Positions 15,920 to 24,470 of a stretch of 64,000 bases of DNA are shown here, one piece after another. Each line of letters begins with the position of its first letter. The first letter of the stretch is position 1. A program made the translations under genes and the position numbers. The stretch is from Nocardioides daejeonensis. GTDB lineage: Bacteria; Actinomycetota; Actinomycetes; Propionibacteriales; Nocardioidaceae. Location of the stretch: positions 1 to 64,000 of the forward strand of contig NZ_QHKZ01000007.1 of assembly GCF_003194585.1 (NCBI RefSeq). The letters are read 5' to 3'. The notes beneath the pieces were generated by a model that worked only from the letters and a program-made list of their open reading frames with translations, had not been told where the DNA came from and did no database searches.

Positions 15920-18297
15920 CCGACCAGGCCGAGCCGACCACGTGGGTGGGGCGCTCCCTGCCCCGCTTCGAGGATCCGGCGATCCTGCGCGGCTGGGGCA
16001 CCTACGTCGCCGACATCGCCGCGCACGATCACGGCTGTCTCTATGCGGTCTTCGTCCGCAGCCCACTCGCCTCCGGCGTTCTTCGTGAGGTCTCCGCACC
16101 CGCCCACGTGCGGATGATCACCGCGGCCGACCTCGCCGAGGTGCACCCCATCGCTCCGGCGCTGACCCGCCCCGACTACGTCACCGTCGAGACACCGATC
16201 CTGGCCCACGACGTCGTCCGCTTCGTCGGCGAGCCCGTCGCACTGGTGCTGGGCGACACTCCGGCGGAGGCTGAGGACGCCGCCGAGCTGGTGAGCGTGG
16301 AGATCGACCCGCTGCCTCCGGTGCTGGACGCGAGCGCCGCCGTACTCCCGGACTCTCCCCTGGTGCATCCGGCCGACTTCCCCGGCGACCCCAACACCGT
16401 CGTCGACGGTCGGATCACCACCGGCGGCTACGACGAGGTGTCCCGCGGGGCCGCCCACACGGTCGAGATCGAGGTGTCCTGCTCCAGACAGAGCGCGATG
16501 CCGATGGAGGCCCGCGCCTCGCATGCCGCCTACGACCGCGGCAGCGGGCGGGTCACCTTGAGCACCACCACCCAGATGCCGCACGTCGTGCGCACCGGCA
16601 TCGCCGACTGCCTGGGCATCCCCGAAGACGACCTGCGCGTCATCGCCCCCGACGTGGGAGGCGGCTTCGGAGCCAAGATGGCACTCGCACGCGAAGACGT
16701 CGCCCTGGTCCACACGGCCCGCCGGCTCCGGCGCAACCTCGCCTGGGTCGAGACTCGCGAGGAGAACTTCCTGGCCTCGTGGCACAGTCGCGAGCAGCGC
16801 TACCGGGTGACCGGGAGCTTCACCGAGGCCGGGGAGCTCGTCGCCCTCGGCGCCGACATCGTAGCGGACGTGGGCGCCTACTCCTGCTATCCGGTGACCT
16901 ACGGCGTCGAGCCGCTGATGGCGATGGCCGAGCTGCCGGGGCCCTACCGGGTGGCCGAGTACGCCGTGCGAGCACGCGCGGTGTTGAGCAACAAGTGCCC
17001 GATCGCGCCCTACCGCGGCGTCTCGCGACCCGTGCAGACCCTGGCGATGGAGCGACTGATGGACGTCGCCGCCCTCCAGCTCGGCATCGATCGGCTGGAG
17101 CTGCGGGAGCTCAACCTCGTGCGCGACTACCCGCACCGGGGCCCCAGCGGGCTGATCATCGACGAGTCCAGTCACCTGGAGGCCTTGGCCCGGGCGGCCG
17201 AGCTGATGGACGTCGAGGAGTTCCGCGAGCGACAGCGGGCGGCCCTGGCCCAGGGACGCTACCTCGGGCAGGGATTCTCCTGCTTCGCCGAGCGCACCGG
17301 CTACGGCACCCCCGCGTTCGCCGCCCGGTCCATGGTCATCACCCCCGGCTACGAACAGGTCCAGCTGGCCTTCGATCCCTCCGGCGGCCTGGTGCTGCGC
17401 ATCGGCGCGTCCCCGCATGGCCAGGGCCTACGGACGAGCCTCGCCCAAGTGGTTGCCGACGAGCTCGGCGTCGACCCCGGCGTGGTCCGCGTGGTGCACT
17501 CCGACACCGACCAGACGCCGTACGGCTGGGGCAGCTTCGGCAGCCGCGCGATGGTGATCGCGGGCGGTGCGACACGACGTGCTGGGGCCGACCTGCGTGA
17601 CAAGGTCACCAGGATCGCCGCCGACATGATGGAGTGCGACCCGGCCGACGTCGAGCTCGCTGAGGGGCGGGCGACGGTGCGCGGCACCGATCGCTCGGTC
17701 TCGATCCCCGACATCACCCGGCGTGCCTTCCACAGCTCGCATCTCCTGGCGGAGGACGACGTGCCGGGCCTGGACACCACCGCCTTCTACAACCCCGGCG
17801 GCACCTTCTCCAACGCGGTGCACGCCGCCGAGGTGGAGGTCGAGGCGTCCAGCGGCCACGTACGCATCACCCGCTTCCTGGTCGTCGAGGACGCCGGAGT
17901 CCTGGTCAATCCCCAGATCGTGGAGGGACAGGTCCGCGGCGGTATCGCGCAGGGGATCGCCAACGCCCTCTATGAGGAGCTGATCTACGACGACGCCGGC
18001 AACCTGGTGACCACCTCGCTGATGGACTTCCTGCCGCCAACCATGCAGGAGGTTCCCCAGATCGAGATCCACCACCTCCACTCCCACTCCGACCAGACGA
18101 TCACCGGTGCGAAGGGTGTGGGCGAGGGCGGCACGATCGGCGCCCCCGGCGCTGTGCTGAACGCGGTCAGCGACGCCCTCTCCCCGCTCGGCGTGGGATT
18201 CACCCACATGCCGGTGACCCCTGCCATGGTCCGCACCGCTATCCGGTCGGCGACCGAGACGACCCATTCCAGCACCACCTCAGGAGGCACCCGATGA
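15916..18297 (+). CDS. Molybdenum hydroxylase large subunit 1, copy 2
   Basis: This has 793 residues, identical to 4451-6832, with the VGGGFGAKM, PYRGVSR loop and GVGEGG catalytic-Glu motifs intact. The gene therefore contributes a second full dose of the enzyme rather than a diverged paralogue. Confidence 0.92.
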   Translation: MTDQAEPTTWVGRSLPRFEDPAILRGWGTYVADIAAHDHGCLYAVFVRSPLASGVLREVSAPAHVRMITAADLAEVHPIAPALTRPDYVTVETPILAHDVVRFVGEPVALVLGDTPAEAEDAAELVSVEIDPLPPVLDASAAVLPDSPLVHPADFPGDPNTVVDGRITTGGYDEVSRGAAHTVEIEVSCSRQSAMPMEARASHAAYDRGSGRVTLSTTTQMPHVVRTGIADCLGIPEDDLRVIAPDVGGGFGAKMALAREDVALVHTARRLRRNLAWVETREENFLASWHSREQRYRVTGSFTEAGELVALGADIVADVGAYSCYPVTYGVEPLMAMAELPGPYRVAEYAVRARAVLSNKCPIAPYRGVSRPVQTLAMERLMDVAALQLGIDRLELRELNLVRDYPHRGPSGLIIDESSHLEALARAAELMDVEEFRERQRAALAQGRYLGQGFSCFAERTGYGTPAFAARSMVITPGYEQVQLAFDPSGGLVLRIGASPHGQGLRTSLAQVVADELGVDPGVVRVVHSDTDQTPYGWGSFGSRAMVIAGGATRRAGADLRDKVTRIAADMMECDPADVELAEGRATVRGTDRSVSIPDITRRAFHSSHLLAEDDVPGLDTTAFYNPGGTFSNAVHAAEVEVEASSGHVRITRFLVVEDAGVLVNPQIVEGQVRGGIAQGIANALYEELIYDDAGNLVTTSLMDFLPPTMQEVPQIEIHHLHSHSDQTITGAKGVGEGGTIGAPGAVLNAVSDALSPLGVGFTHMPVTPAMVRTAIRSATETTHSSTTSGGTR

Positions 18298-18770
18298 ACC
18301 AGGTCCCGCTGCGGCTCTACGTCAACGGCGAGCGTCATGACGTCACCGTCGAGCCCCGCAAGACACTGGCCGACGTGCTCCGCGAGGACTGCGGCCTGAC
18401 CGGCACCCACCTGGGCTGCGAGCACGGTGTCTGCGGCGCCTGCACGATCCTCGCCGACGGGCAGCCGATCCGGGCCTGCCTGATGTTCGCGGTCCAGGCC
18501 GAGGGCATGTCGCTGCGCACCGTCGAGGGCCTGGCCCCCGACGATGAGGAGCTGCATCCGGTGCAGCGGGCGTTCTGGAAGCACCACGGCCTCCAATGCG
18601 GCTTCTGCACCCCGGGCTTCCTGATGTTGGCGGCGGGCACCCTGGAGGAGGACCCGGACCGCAGCGACGAGGAGCTCGTCGACATCCTCTCCTCCAACCT
18701 CTGTCGCTGCACCGGCTACCAGAACATCCTCACCGCCACGAAGGCGGCGGCGGCGGAGATGCGCGAATGA
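18294..18770 (+). CDS. Molybdenum hydroxylase 2Fe-2S subunit, copy 2
   Basis: This has 158 residues, identical to 6829-7305, with all eight cluster cysteines. It overlaps the large-subunit genes on both sides by ATGA. Confidence 0.95.
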   Translation: MNQVPLRLYVNGERHDVTVEPRKTLADVLREDCGLTGTHLGCEHGVCGACTILADGQPIRACLMFAVQAEGMSLRTVEGLAPDDEELHPVQRAFWKHHGLQCGFCTPGFLMLAAGTLEEDPDRSDEELVDILSSNLCRCTGYQNILTATKAAAAEMRE

Positions 18771-21127
18771 TCGGCGAATCCCTCCAGCGGGTCGAGGACC
18801 CGGTCCTGCTCCGTGGCCAGGGCCGGTTCGCTGCGGACGTGACCCTGCCGGGGCAGCTCCACATGCGTGTCGTGCGCTCGCCTGTGGCCCACGGCAGGAT
18901 CAGGTCGATCGACACCTCTGCGGCTCGTGCGCTCCCCGGCGTGGCCGCCGTCTGGACCCATGACGACATCGCCGACCTGCCGCCGATCGCCTTCCGGTTG
19001 ACGCCGATCGAGTCGATGCTTCCCTACCGACAGCCGGTCCTGGCCCGCGGACGGGTGCGCTACGTCGGCGAGCCGGTGGCGGTCGTCTTCGCCGAGTCGG
19101 AGTACCTCGCCGAGGATGCCGCCGAACTCGTCGACGTGGAGGTCGAGGCGCTGCCTGCGACCGTCGATCCCACCGGCGAACCGACGCCGTGGCTCGATGC
19201 CGAGGAGGTCGCGTGGACGGCTGTCGAGGCGGCCGACGGCGCCGGCCGCGACAACGAGTCCGCGACGATCCACCTCGAGTACGGCGACCCGGACGCCGCA
19301 TTCGCCGCGGCAGCGCACGTCTTCGATGTGGACGTGCGGGTGGGCCGCCACTCGGGCGTGCCCATGGAGTGCCGGGGAGGCTCCGCGCATGTGGACGCGG
19401 CCACCGGCGTGCTCATGGTCAACGGCGCAGCCAAGGTCCCCTTCTGGAACCGTGACGCGATCGCCCAGATGGTCGGCCGTTCGCCGCACGAGGTCCAGCT
19501 GATCGAAGGACATGTCGGCGGCGGCTTCGGGCCGCGCGGCGAGCTCTATCCCGAGGACGTGCTGGTCCCCCTCGCCACGATCCGGTTGGGCCGACCGGTG
19601 CGCTGGGTCGAGGACCGGCAGGAGCACCTGACCACGTGCAACCACTCCCGTGACCAGCGTCATCGGCTGCGCGCGGCGGTGGACGAGACCGGCCTGATCA
19701 CGGCGCTGGACGGTGAGTTCTGGGCCGACCAGGGCGCCTACGTGCGCACCCACGGCGCCACCGTGGCCGGACTCACCGCATCGATGCTGCCCGGACCCTA
19801 TCTGCTGCCCAGCTACCGGATCACCGGCCACGTGCGGATGAGCAACAAGACGCCCGCCGGCACCTACCGCTCTCCGGGCCGCTACGAGGGCACCTTCGCC
19901 CGGGAGCGCCTGATCGACGCGATCGCCAACGGCCTCGGCCTCGACCGGATCGAGCTGCGTCGGCGCAACTTCATCCCCGCCGACGCCATGCCCTACCGGC
20001 GGCCGATCCTGGCGATGGGCACCGAGTTGGTCTACGACTCCGGCGACTACGCACTCCTGATGGACAGGATGGAGGAGACCTTCGACCTGCCCACCCTGCG
20101 CGAGGAGGTGGCCGCCCGGCGCGAGGCCGGGGAGCTGGTCGGCATCGGCTATGGCTGGTTCGTCGAGAAGAGCGGCCTCGGACCGTCCGAAGGCGCCCGG
20201 GTCATGGTCGACACCGGCGGCTCCGCGCTCGTCACGACCGGAGCCTCCTCGGTCGGTCAGGGTGTGGACACCGTGCTGTCCCAGGTCGTCGGCGAGGTGC
20301 TCGACCTCGACCTGGACCGGATCCGGACCGTGCGCGGCCAGACCGAGCACTTCAACTACGGCCGGGGCGCCTTCGCCACCCGGCAGTCGGTGATGGTGGG
20401 CAACGCCGTCCTGGAGTCCGCCCTCGCGGTGCGGGCGAAGGCGCTGCGGGTCGCGGCCCACCACCTCGAGATCGACGAGGCCGACCTGGAGCTCGTCCGC
20501 GGCCGCGTGCAGGTGGTCGGCACCCCCGGCACGGGCCTGGGCCTCGGCGAGATCGCGGCCCTGCTCGAGCCGCATCGCGCGAAGGCCATCGGCGAAGAAC
20601 CGGGCTTGACCTGCGATGGCTGGTTCCACAGCGATCACATGACCTATCCCTACGGCGTACACGTCGCCGTGGTGCAGATCGACCGAGGCACCGGCAAGCC
20701 CACGCTCGAGCGCTTCCTGGTCGGGTACGACGTCGGGAAGGCACTCAACCACCTGTTGGTCGAGGGGCAGATCACCGGTGGCGCGGCTCAGGGCATCGGC
20801 GGAGCGCTCTACGAGGAGTTCCGCTACGCCGAGGACGGCCAGCCGCAGGCGACCACCTTCATGGACTACCTGATGCCGACGATGGCCGAGATGCCGGAGT
20901 TCGGCGTGCTGGTCACCGAGGACGCCCCGAGCCCGCTCAATCCGCTCGGCGTCAAGGGCGCCGGCGAAGGCGGCACCACGGCGACGGCAGCAGCGATCGC
21001 CTCCGCCGTCGACGACGCCCTCTCCCGACCGGGCAGCGTCACCCAGACCCCCATCCGCCCAGACCTGATCCGTCAGCTGATCAGCGAACCGGGCCATGAG
21101 CAGTCACCCAACCAGAAGGAGCACTGA
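18767..21127 (+). CDS. Molybdenum hydroxylase large subunit 2, copy 2
   Basis: This has 786 residues, identical to 7302-9662, including the distinct TYRSPGR active-site loop and the GAGEGGT catalytic-Glu motif. Confidence 0.92.
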   Translation: MIGESLQRVEDPVLLRGQGRFAADVTLPGQLHMRVVRSPVAHGRIRSIDTSAARALPGVAAVWTHDDIADLPPIAFRLTPIESMLPYRQPVLARGRVRYVGEPVAVVFAESEYLAEDAAELVDVEVEALPATVDPTGEPTPWLDAEEVAWTAVEAADGAGRDNESATIHLEYGDPDAAFAAAAHVFDVDVRVGRHSGVPMECRGGSAHVDAATGVLMVNGAAKVPFWNRDAIAQMVGRSPHEVQLIEGHVGGGFGPRGELYPEDVLVPLATIRLGRPVRWVEDRQEHLTTCNHSRDQRHRLRAAVDETGLITALDGEFWADQGAYVRTHGATVAGLTASMLPGPYLLPSYRITGHVRMSNKTPAGTYRSPGRYEGTFARERLIDAIANGLGLDRIELRRRNFIPADAMPYRRPILAMGTELVYDSGDYALLMDRMEETFDLPTLREEVAARREAGELVGIGYGWFVEKSGLGPSEGARVMVDTGGSALVTTGASSVGQGVDTVLSQVVGEVLDLDLDRIRTVRGQTEHFNYGRGAFATRQSVMVGNAVLESALAVRAKALRVAAHHLEIDEADLELVRGRVQVVGTPGTGLGLGEIAALLEPHRAKAIGEEPGLTCDGWFHSDHMTYPYGVHVAVVQIDRGTGKPTLERFLVGYDVGKALNHLLVEGQITGGAAQGIGGALYEEFRYAEDGQPQATTFMDYLMPTMAEMPEFGVLVTEDAPSPLNPLGVKGAGEGGTTATAAAIASAVDDALSRPGSVTQTPIRPDLIRQLISEPGHEQSPNQKEH

Positions 21128-21131
21128 GACC

Positions 21132-21965
21132 ATGCGCATCGTCGACCTCACCCACCCCTGGGGCATCCACACTCCGGGCTGGGTCGGCTACCCCGGCGGC
21201 AAGCTCTACTACACGCAGAACCTGCAGACCAACCAGATCGTCTCGCAGAAGATCGAGACGTCGCTGCACAGCGGCACCCACCTGGACGGCCCGATGCACG
21301 GCACCGACGGCGGGCTCGACATGGCCTCGCTGCCGCTGGACAAGCTGATCCACCCCGGCGTGATCGTCGACGTCTCCGACGAGGTGCCGGACTGGGGCTT
21401 GATCGAGCCCGAGCACATCACTTCGAAGGTGGAGGTGAAGAAGGGCGACATCCTCATCATCCACACCGGCTTCATCGACTACTACCAGGGCATGCCGAAG
21501 CAGGACCTGGTCCGCTACTTCACCATGCACCCGGGCGGCAGCGTTCGCCTGGCCGAGTGGATGGCCGACATGGAGATCCGCTGGTGGGGCATCGACGCCG
21601 GCTCCGGCGACCACCCGATGAACACCACCATCCGCAACATGCGGCCCGACCTGCTCGCGCAGTTCGAGAAGCACGTCGGGATGAGCTACAAGGAGTTCCT
21701 CGGCGAATACACCTACACCCACCACATGTCGGGCCGCGAGATCACCTCCGACATCTTCCCCATGCACCACCTGGCCTTCCAGGACGGCTGCATCCACGCC
21801 GAGAACGTGGGCGGCGACCTCAAGACCGTGCTCAACCAGCGCGCGATCATCGGCGCCTTCCCGTGGAAGATCCAGGGCGGCGAGGCGTGCCCGTGCCGCA
21901 TCATGGCGTTCTTCGACTGTGGCGAGGACGAGGTCATCGAGGGCCTGGCCGGACGAGGAGCCTGA
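21132..21965 (+). CDS. Cyclase-family metal-dependent hydrolase, copy 2
   Basis: This has 277 residues, identical to 9667-10500, with HSGTHLDGPMH at residues 46-56. AAGGAG at 21117-21122 precedes the ATG as in copy 1. Confidence 0.85.
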   Translation: MRIVDLTHPWGIHTPGWVGYPGGKLYYTQNLQTNQIVSQKIETSLHSGTHLDGPMHGTDGGLDMASLPLDKLIHPGVIVDVSDEVPDWGLIEPEHITSKVEVKKGDILIIHTGFIDYYQGMPKQDLVRYFTMHPGGSVRLAEWMADMEIRWWGIDAGSGDHPMNTTIRNMRPDLLAQFEKHVGMSYKEFLGEYTYTHHMSGREITSDIFPMHHLAFQDGCIHAENVGGDLKTVLNQRAIIGAFPWKIQGGEACPCRIMAFFDCGEDEVIEGLAGRGA

Positions 21966-21968
21966 GAC

Positions 21969-22712
21969 ATGGCGATGAAGCTGAGCAACGAGTTCGTCGT
22001 CGAGGCCGGCATCGCGCGCACCTGGGAGCTGCTCAACGACCTGGAGCGGGTCGCCCCCTGTCTGCCGGGGGCCTCGATCACCGGACGCGACGGCGAAGCC
22101 TTCCTGGGCACGGTGAAGGTCAAGGTCGGACCGATCGGTGCCAACCTCCAGGGGGTCGCGAAGTTCGTCGAGACCGATGCCGACGCGCACACTGCGGTGA
22201 TCTCGATGGCGGGCAAGGACACCAAGGGCAGCACCTCGACCGACGCCACGATGCACGTGCAGCTGGAGGACGCCGGCGCCGACCGTACCCGGGTACTGCT
22301 CGACACCGACCTGGAGATCAGCGGCCGGATGGCGCAGTTCGGCCGCGGCGCGATCGCGGATGTCAGCAACCGGCTGATCGGGCAGTTCACCGACAACCTC
22401 GGTGCCCTGATCGCGGGAGACGGCAGCACCGCGGCGCCCGCACCGCCCGGCGCGGGTAGCGCGGCGCCCACCGCCGCCCCCAGCGGCAGCGTCGCCGCAG
22501 CACCGGCGGACGACCTCAACATGCTGGCAGTGCTCGGGCCCACCGTGCTCCGGCAGGCCGGCCCGCCACTCGTCGGGCTGCTCGTCGGGCTGCTTCTCGG
22601 CCGTCTCCTGGGCCGTCGCGGCCGGGCTTCGGGCTCCGGCGGCGACCCGTGGGCCGACCCGCGACTGAACGCGTGGCTCGATGCCCGCCTCGCCGGCCGG
22701 GGACTGCGATGA
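21969..22712 (+). CDS. CoxG-like SRPBCC-family protein, copy 2
   Basis: This has 247 residues, identical to 10504-11247: an SRPBCC domain, an Ala/Pro/Gly linker and a hydrophobic anchor. It overlaps the intact decarboxylase-family gene (ATGA at 22709). Confidence 0.85.
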   Translation: MAMKLSNEFVVEAGIARTWELLNDLERVAPCLPGASITGRDGEAFLGTVKVKVGPIGANLQGVAKFVETDADAHTAVISMAGKDTKGSTSTDATMHVQLEDAGADRTRVLLDTDLEISGRMAQFGRGAIADVSNRLIGQFTDNLGALIAGDGSTAAPAPPGAGSAAPTAAPSGSVAAAPADDLNMLAVLGPTVLRQAGPPLVGLLVGLLLGRLLGRRGRASGSGGDPWADPRLNAWLDARLAGRGLR

Positions 22713-23305
22713 GCCGCCTGGCCGCGCTCGTGCCAGGCGGGCTGGCTCCCGAGCAACAGGAGGTGTACGACGCCATCGCCGGCGGTCGGCGTGCTCAAGG
22801 GCGCCAGCTCTTCGAGCTCAAGGCTCCCGACGGCTCCCTCAACGGACCGTTCGGGGTGATGCTGCATGCGCCCAGCGTCGGGTTGGCGCTCCAGGATCTC
22901 GGTGCGGCGATCCGCTACCGGACCTCGATGACGGACCGGGGCCGCGAGATCGCGATCCTGATGGTCGCCGTCGCGACCGCCAGCGACTTCGAGTGGTACG
23001 CCCATGAACGGGTCGGCCTCGCCGTGGGCCTGAGCGAGGCAGAGCTGGCTGCCCTGATGGCCGGGCGCTTCACCTCCACCGACGCGCAGGAGGAAGCGAT
23101 CGCTCTCGTCTGCGACGCGCTGCTGGGGACGACGGGGTTGGACGAGGCGGCGTACGCCACGGCCGTCGCCGCACTGGGCGAGACGCAGCTGATCGAGGTG
23201 ACCACGCTCGTCGGCTACTACCGCACGTTGGCACAGCTGATGGAGGTCTTCGCCGTCGATGCGCCGGAGCCGGTGACCTGGCCTGCCGAGAGGAGCCCGG
23301 CATGA
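22709..23305 (+). CDS. Carboxymuconolactone-decarboxylase/AhpD-family protein, intact copy
   Basis: This is the full-length 198-residue version of the gene broken at 11244-11690. It is an all-helical CMD/AhpD-like protein with a single ExxxH-type motif (Glu95, His99 in SDFEWYAH) but no CxxC, so it is closer to gamma-carboxymuconolactone decarboxylase than to the AhpD peroxidase. The first 116 residues lie in the duplicated unit and the rest is unique. The ATG overlaps the CoxG stop and its stop overlaps the next gene (ATGA at 23302). It may decarboxylate or isomerise a late ring-opened intermediate; that role is inferred from position only. Confidence 0.8.
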   Translation: MSRLAALVPGGLAPEQQEVYDAIAGGRRAQGRQLFELKAPDGSLNGPFGVMLHAPSVGLALQDLGAAIRYRTSMTDRGREIAILMVAVATASDFEWYAHERVGLAVGLSEAELAALMAGRFTSTDAQEEAIALVCDALLGTTGLDEAAYATAVAALGETQLIEVTTLVGYYRTLAQLMEVFAVDAPEPVTWPAERSPA

Positions 23306-24231
23306 CGATGACGGCGCTGCGGCGTACCGCACCAGGCAGCCTGGAGGCCCTGTCGGTCCCTCGTCCGATCGCGGAGGACGACGTCCTCGTCGAGGTGACC
23401 TACGCAGCCGTGAACCCCTTCGACGCGCAGGTCCTGCGTGGGGAGATCGGCGACCCGACAACCGTGCTGACGCTCGGCGCCGAGGGTGCCGGACTTCTGG
23501 ACGGGCAGCCCGTGCAGATCTCCGGCGCGGGCCTCGGCGTGGCACGCGACGGAACGTTCGCTCCCTGGGTCCGAGCCCCCCGGACCGCGGTGCGGCCACT
23601 GCCAGGCGGCGCCGACCTCCGACTGGCAGCAACCGTCGGCGTGGCGGGCAAGACCGCGTGGCGCGCGATCCACCAGCTCGCGCAGGTGACCCCCGACGAC
23701 CGGGTACTGGTACTCGGCGCCACCGGCGGCGTCGGCACGTTCGCGGCACAGTTGGCTCGCCGTACCGGAGCGACCGTGCTGGCGCATACGGGAAGTCAGG
23801 AGAAGGCGGAGATGCTGGCTGCCCTGGGGCTGGAGACCCTGGTCGCCGACGGAGCCGGCTCCGTGGCGGAGGCGGCCCGGGGCCGGGACGTCTCCGTGGT
23901 GCTCGATCCGTTGGGCGGCGACTATGTGGCGCAGTTGCTGCCGGTCCTCTCCCCCAGCGCCCGCGTGGTGACCTACGGCGTACTCGCAGGACGCGCGGCG
24001 ACGATCGACCTCGCGGCGCTCTATGGCAAGGGCATCAGGATCATCGGCACCTCTGGTGGCACCACGCCCCTGAAAGAGGCCGAGGCCGCCCTCTCCGGCG
24101 CATTGGGGGCGGTGCTCTCTGGCGAGGTGCGCGTTGCCCACGAGGTCATGCCGCTCACCGAGGGCGCAGCCGCATTCCGACGGCTGGAGACGCGCGACGT
24201 CACGGGGAAGCTCCTTCTCGCGCCCCGCTGA
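23302..24231 (+). CDS. Medium-chain dehydrogenase/reductase, quinone-oxidoreductase-like
   Basis: The protein has 309 residues and an MDR fold without structural zinc cysteines, as in NAD(P)H:quinone or enone reductases. The nucleotide-binding motif GATGGVGTFAAQLAR lies near residues 134-148, preceded by a GroES-like domain (YAAVNPFDAQVLRG). The C-terminal AAAFRRLETRDVTGKLLL is typical of the family. It is the last gene of the operon, coupled by ATGA to the decarboxylase-family gene, and outside the duplicated unit, so it remains single-copy. It probably reduces an alpha,beta-unsaturated or quinoid intermediate; the substrate is unknown. Confidence 0.82.
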   Translation: MTMTALRRTAPGSLEALSVPRPIAEDDVLVEVTYAAVNPFDAQVLRGEIGDPTTVLTLGAEGAGLLDGQPVQISGAGLGVARDGTFAPWVRAPRTAVRPLPGGADLRLAATVGVAGKTAWRAIHQLAQVTPDDRVLVLGATGGVGTFAAQLARRTGATVLAHTGSQEKAEMLAALGLETLVADGAGSVAEAARGRDVSVVLDPLGGDYVAQLLPVLSPSARVVTYGVLAGRAATIDLAALYGKGIRIIGTSGGTTPLKEAEAALSGALGAVLSGEVRVAHEVMPLTEGAAAFRRLETRDVTGKLLLAPR

Positions 24232-24240
24232 GGACGCAGA

Positions 24241-24277
24241 CGAGGGCGGTGGGACGACTGTCGTCCCACCGCCCTCG
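24241..24277 (+). terminator. Strong hairpin terminator at the end of the catabolic operon
   Basis: A perfect 17-bp inverted repeat (24241-24257 and 24261-24277) encloses the 3-nt loop CTG, starting 9 bp after the last stop codon. The stem is very GC-rich. No long T-run follows, which is usual for actinobacterial terminators. Confidence 0.85.
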
Positions 24278-24470
24278 CCCGTCTCCGACGAGCGTCTTTC
24301 CGCAGGATCTGCTACGGTCGCAAAGCAGTTGTAGACCGCACCAGTTGAGCCTCCAGGGCTCCTGGCGTGCGGGTCGGAGGCGCTGCTGGTGTCGAGCCGC
24401 GACGACCCTGAAAGTCAGGGGACCGCTCGTCATCGCGCGCCATGAAAATGGAAAAGCGAAGGAGAAGTGC

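Larger units (their letters stand above)
11593..23057. repeat. Tandem duplication, copy 2 (11,465 bp unit)
   Basis: This second head-to-tail copy begins directly after copy 1 with no inserted base and no junction microhomology. From 23058 the sequence continues with the native 3' end of the decarboxylase-family gene, so copy 2 is joined to the original right flank and copy 1 to the original left flank. The lack of visible divergence points to a very recent event, or to an assembly error. Confidence 0.97.

Noticed and set aside
128..23057. Composite transposon or integrated element as cause of the duplication
   Set aside because: No transposase, integrase, terminal repeat or target-site duplication at any of the three boundaries; breakpoints are within catabolic genes.
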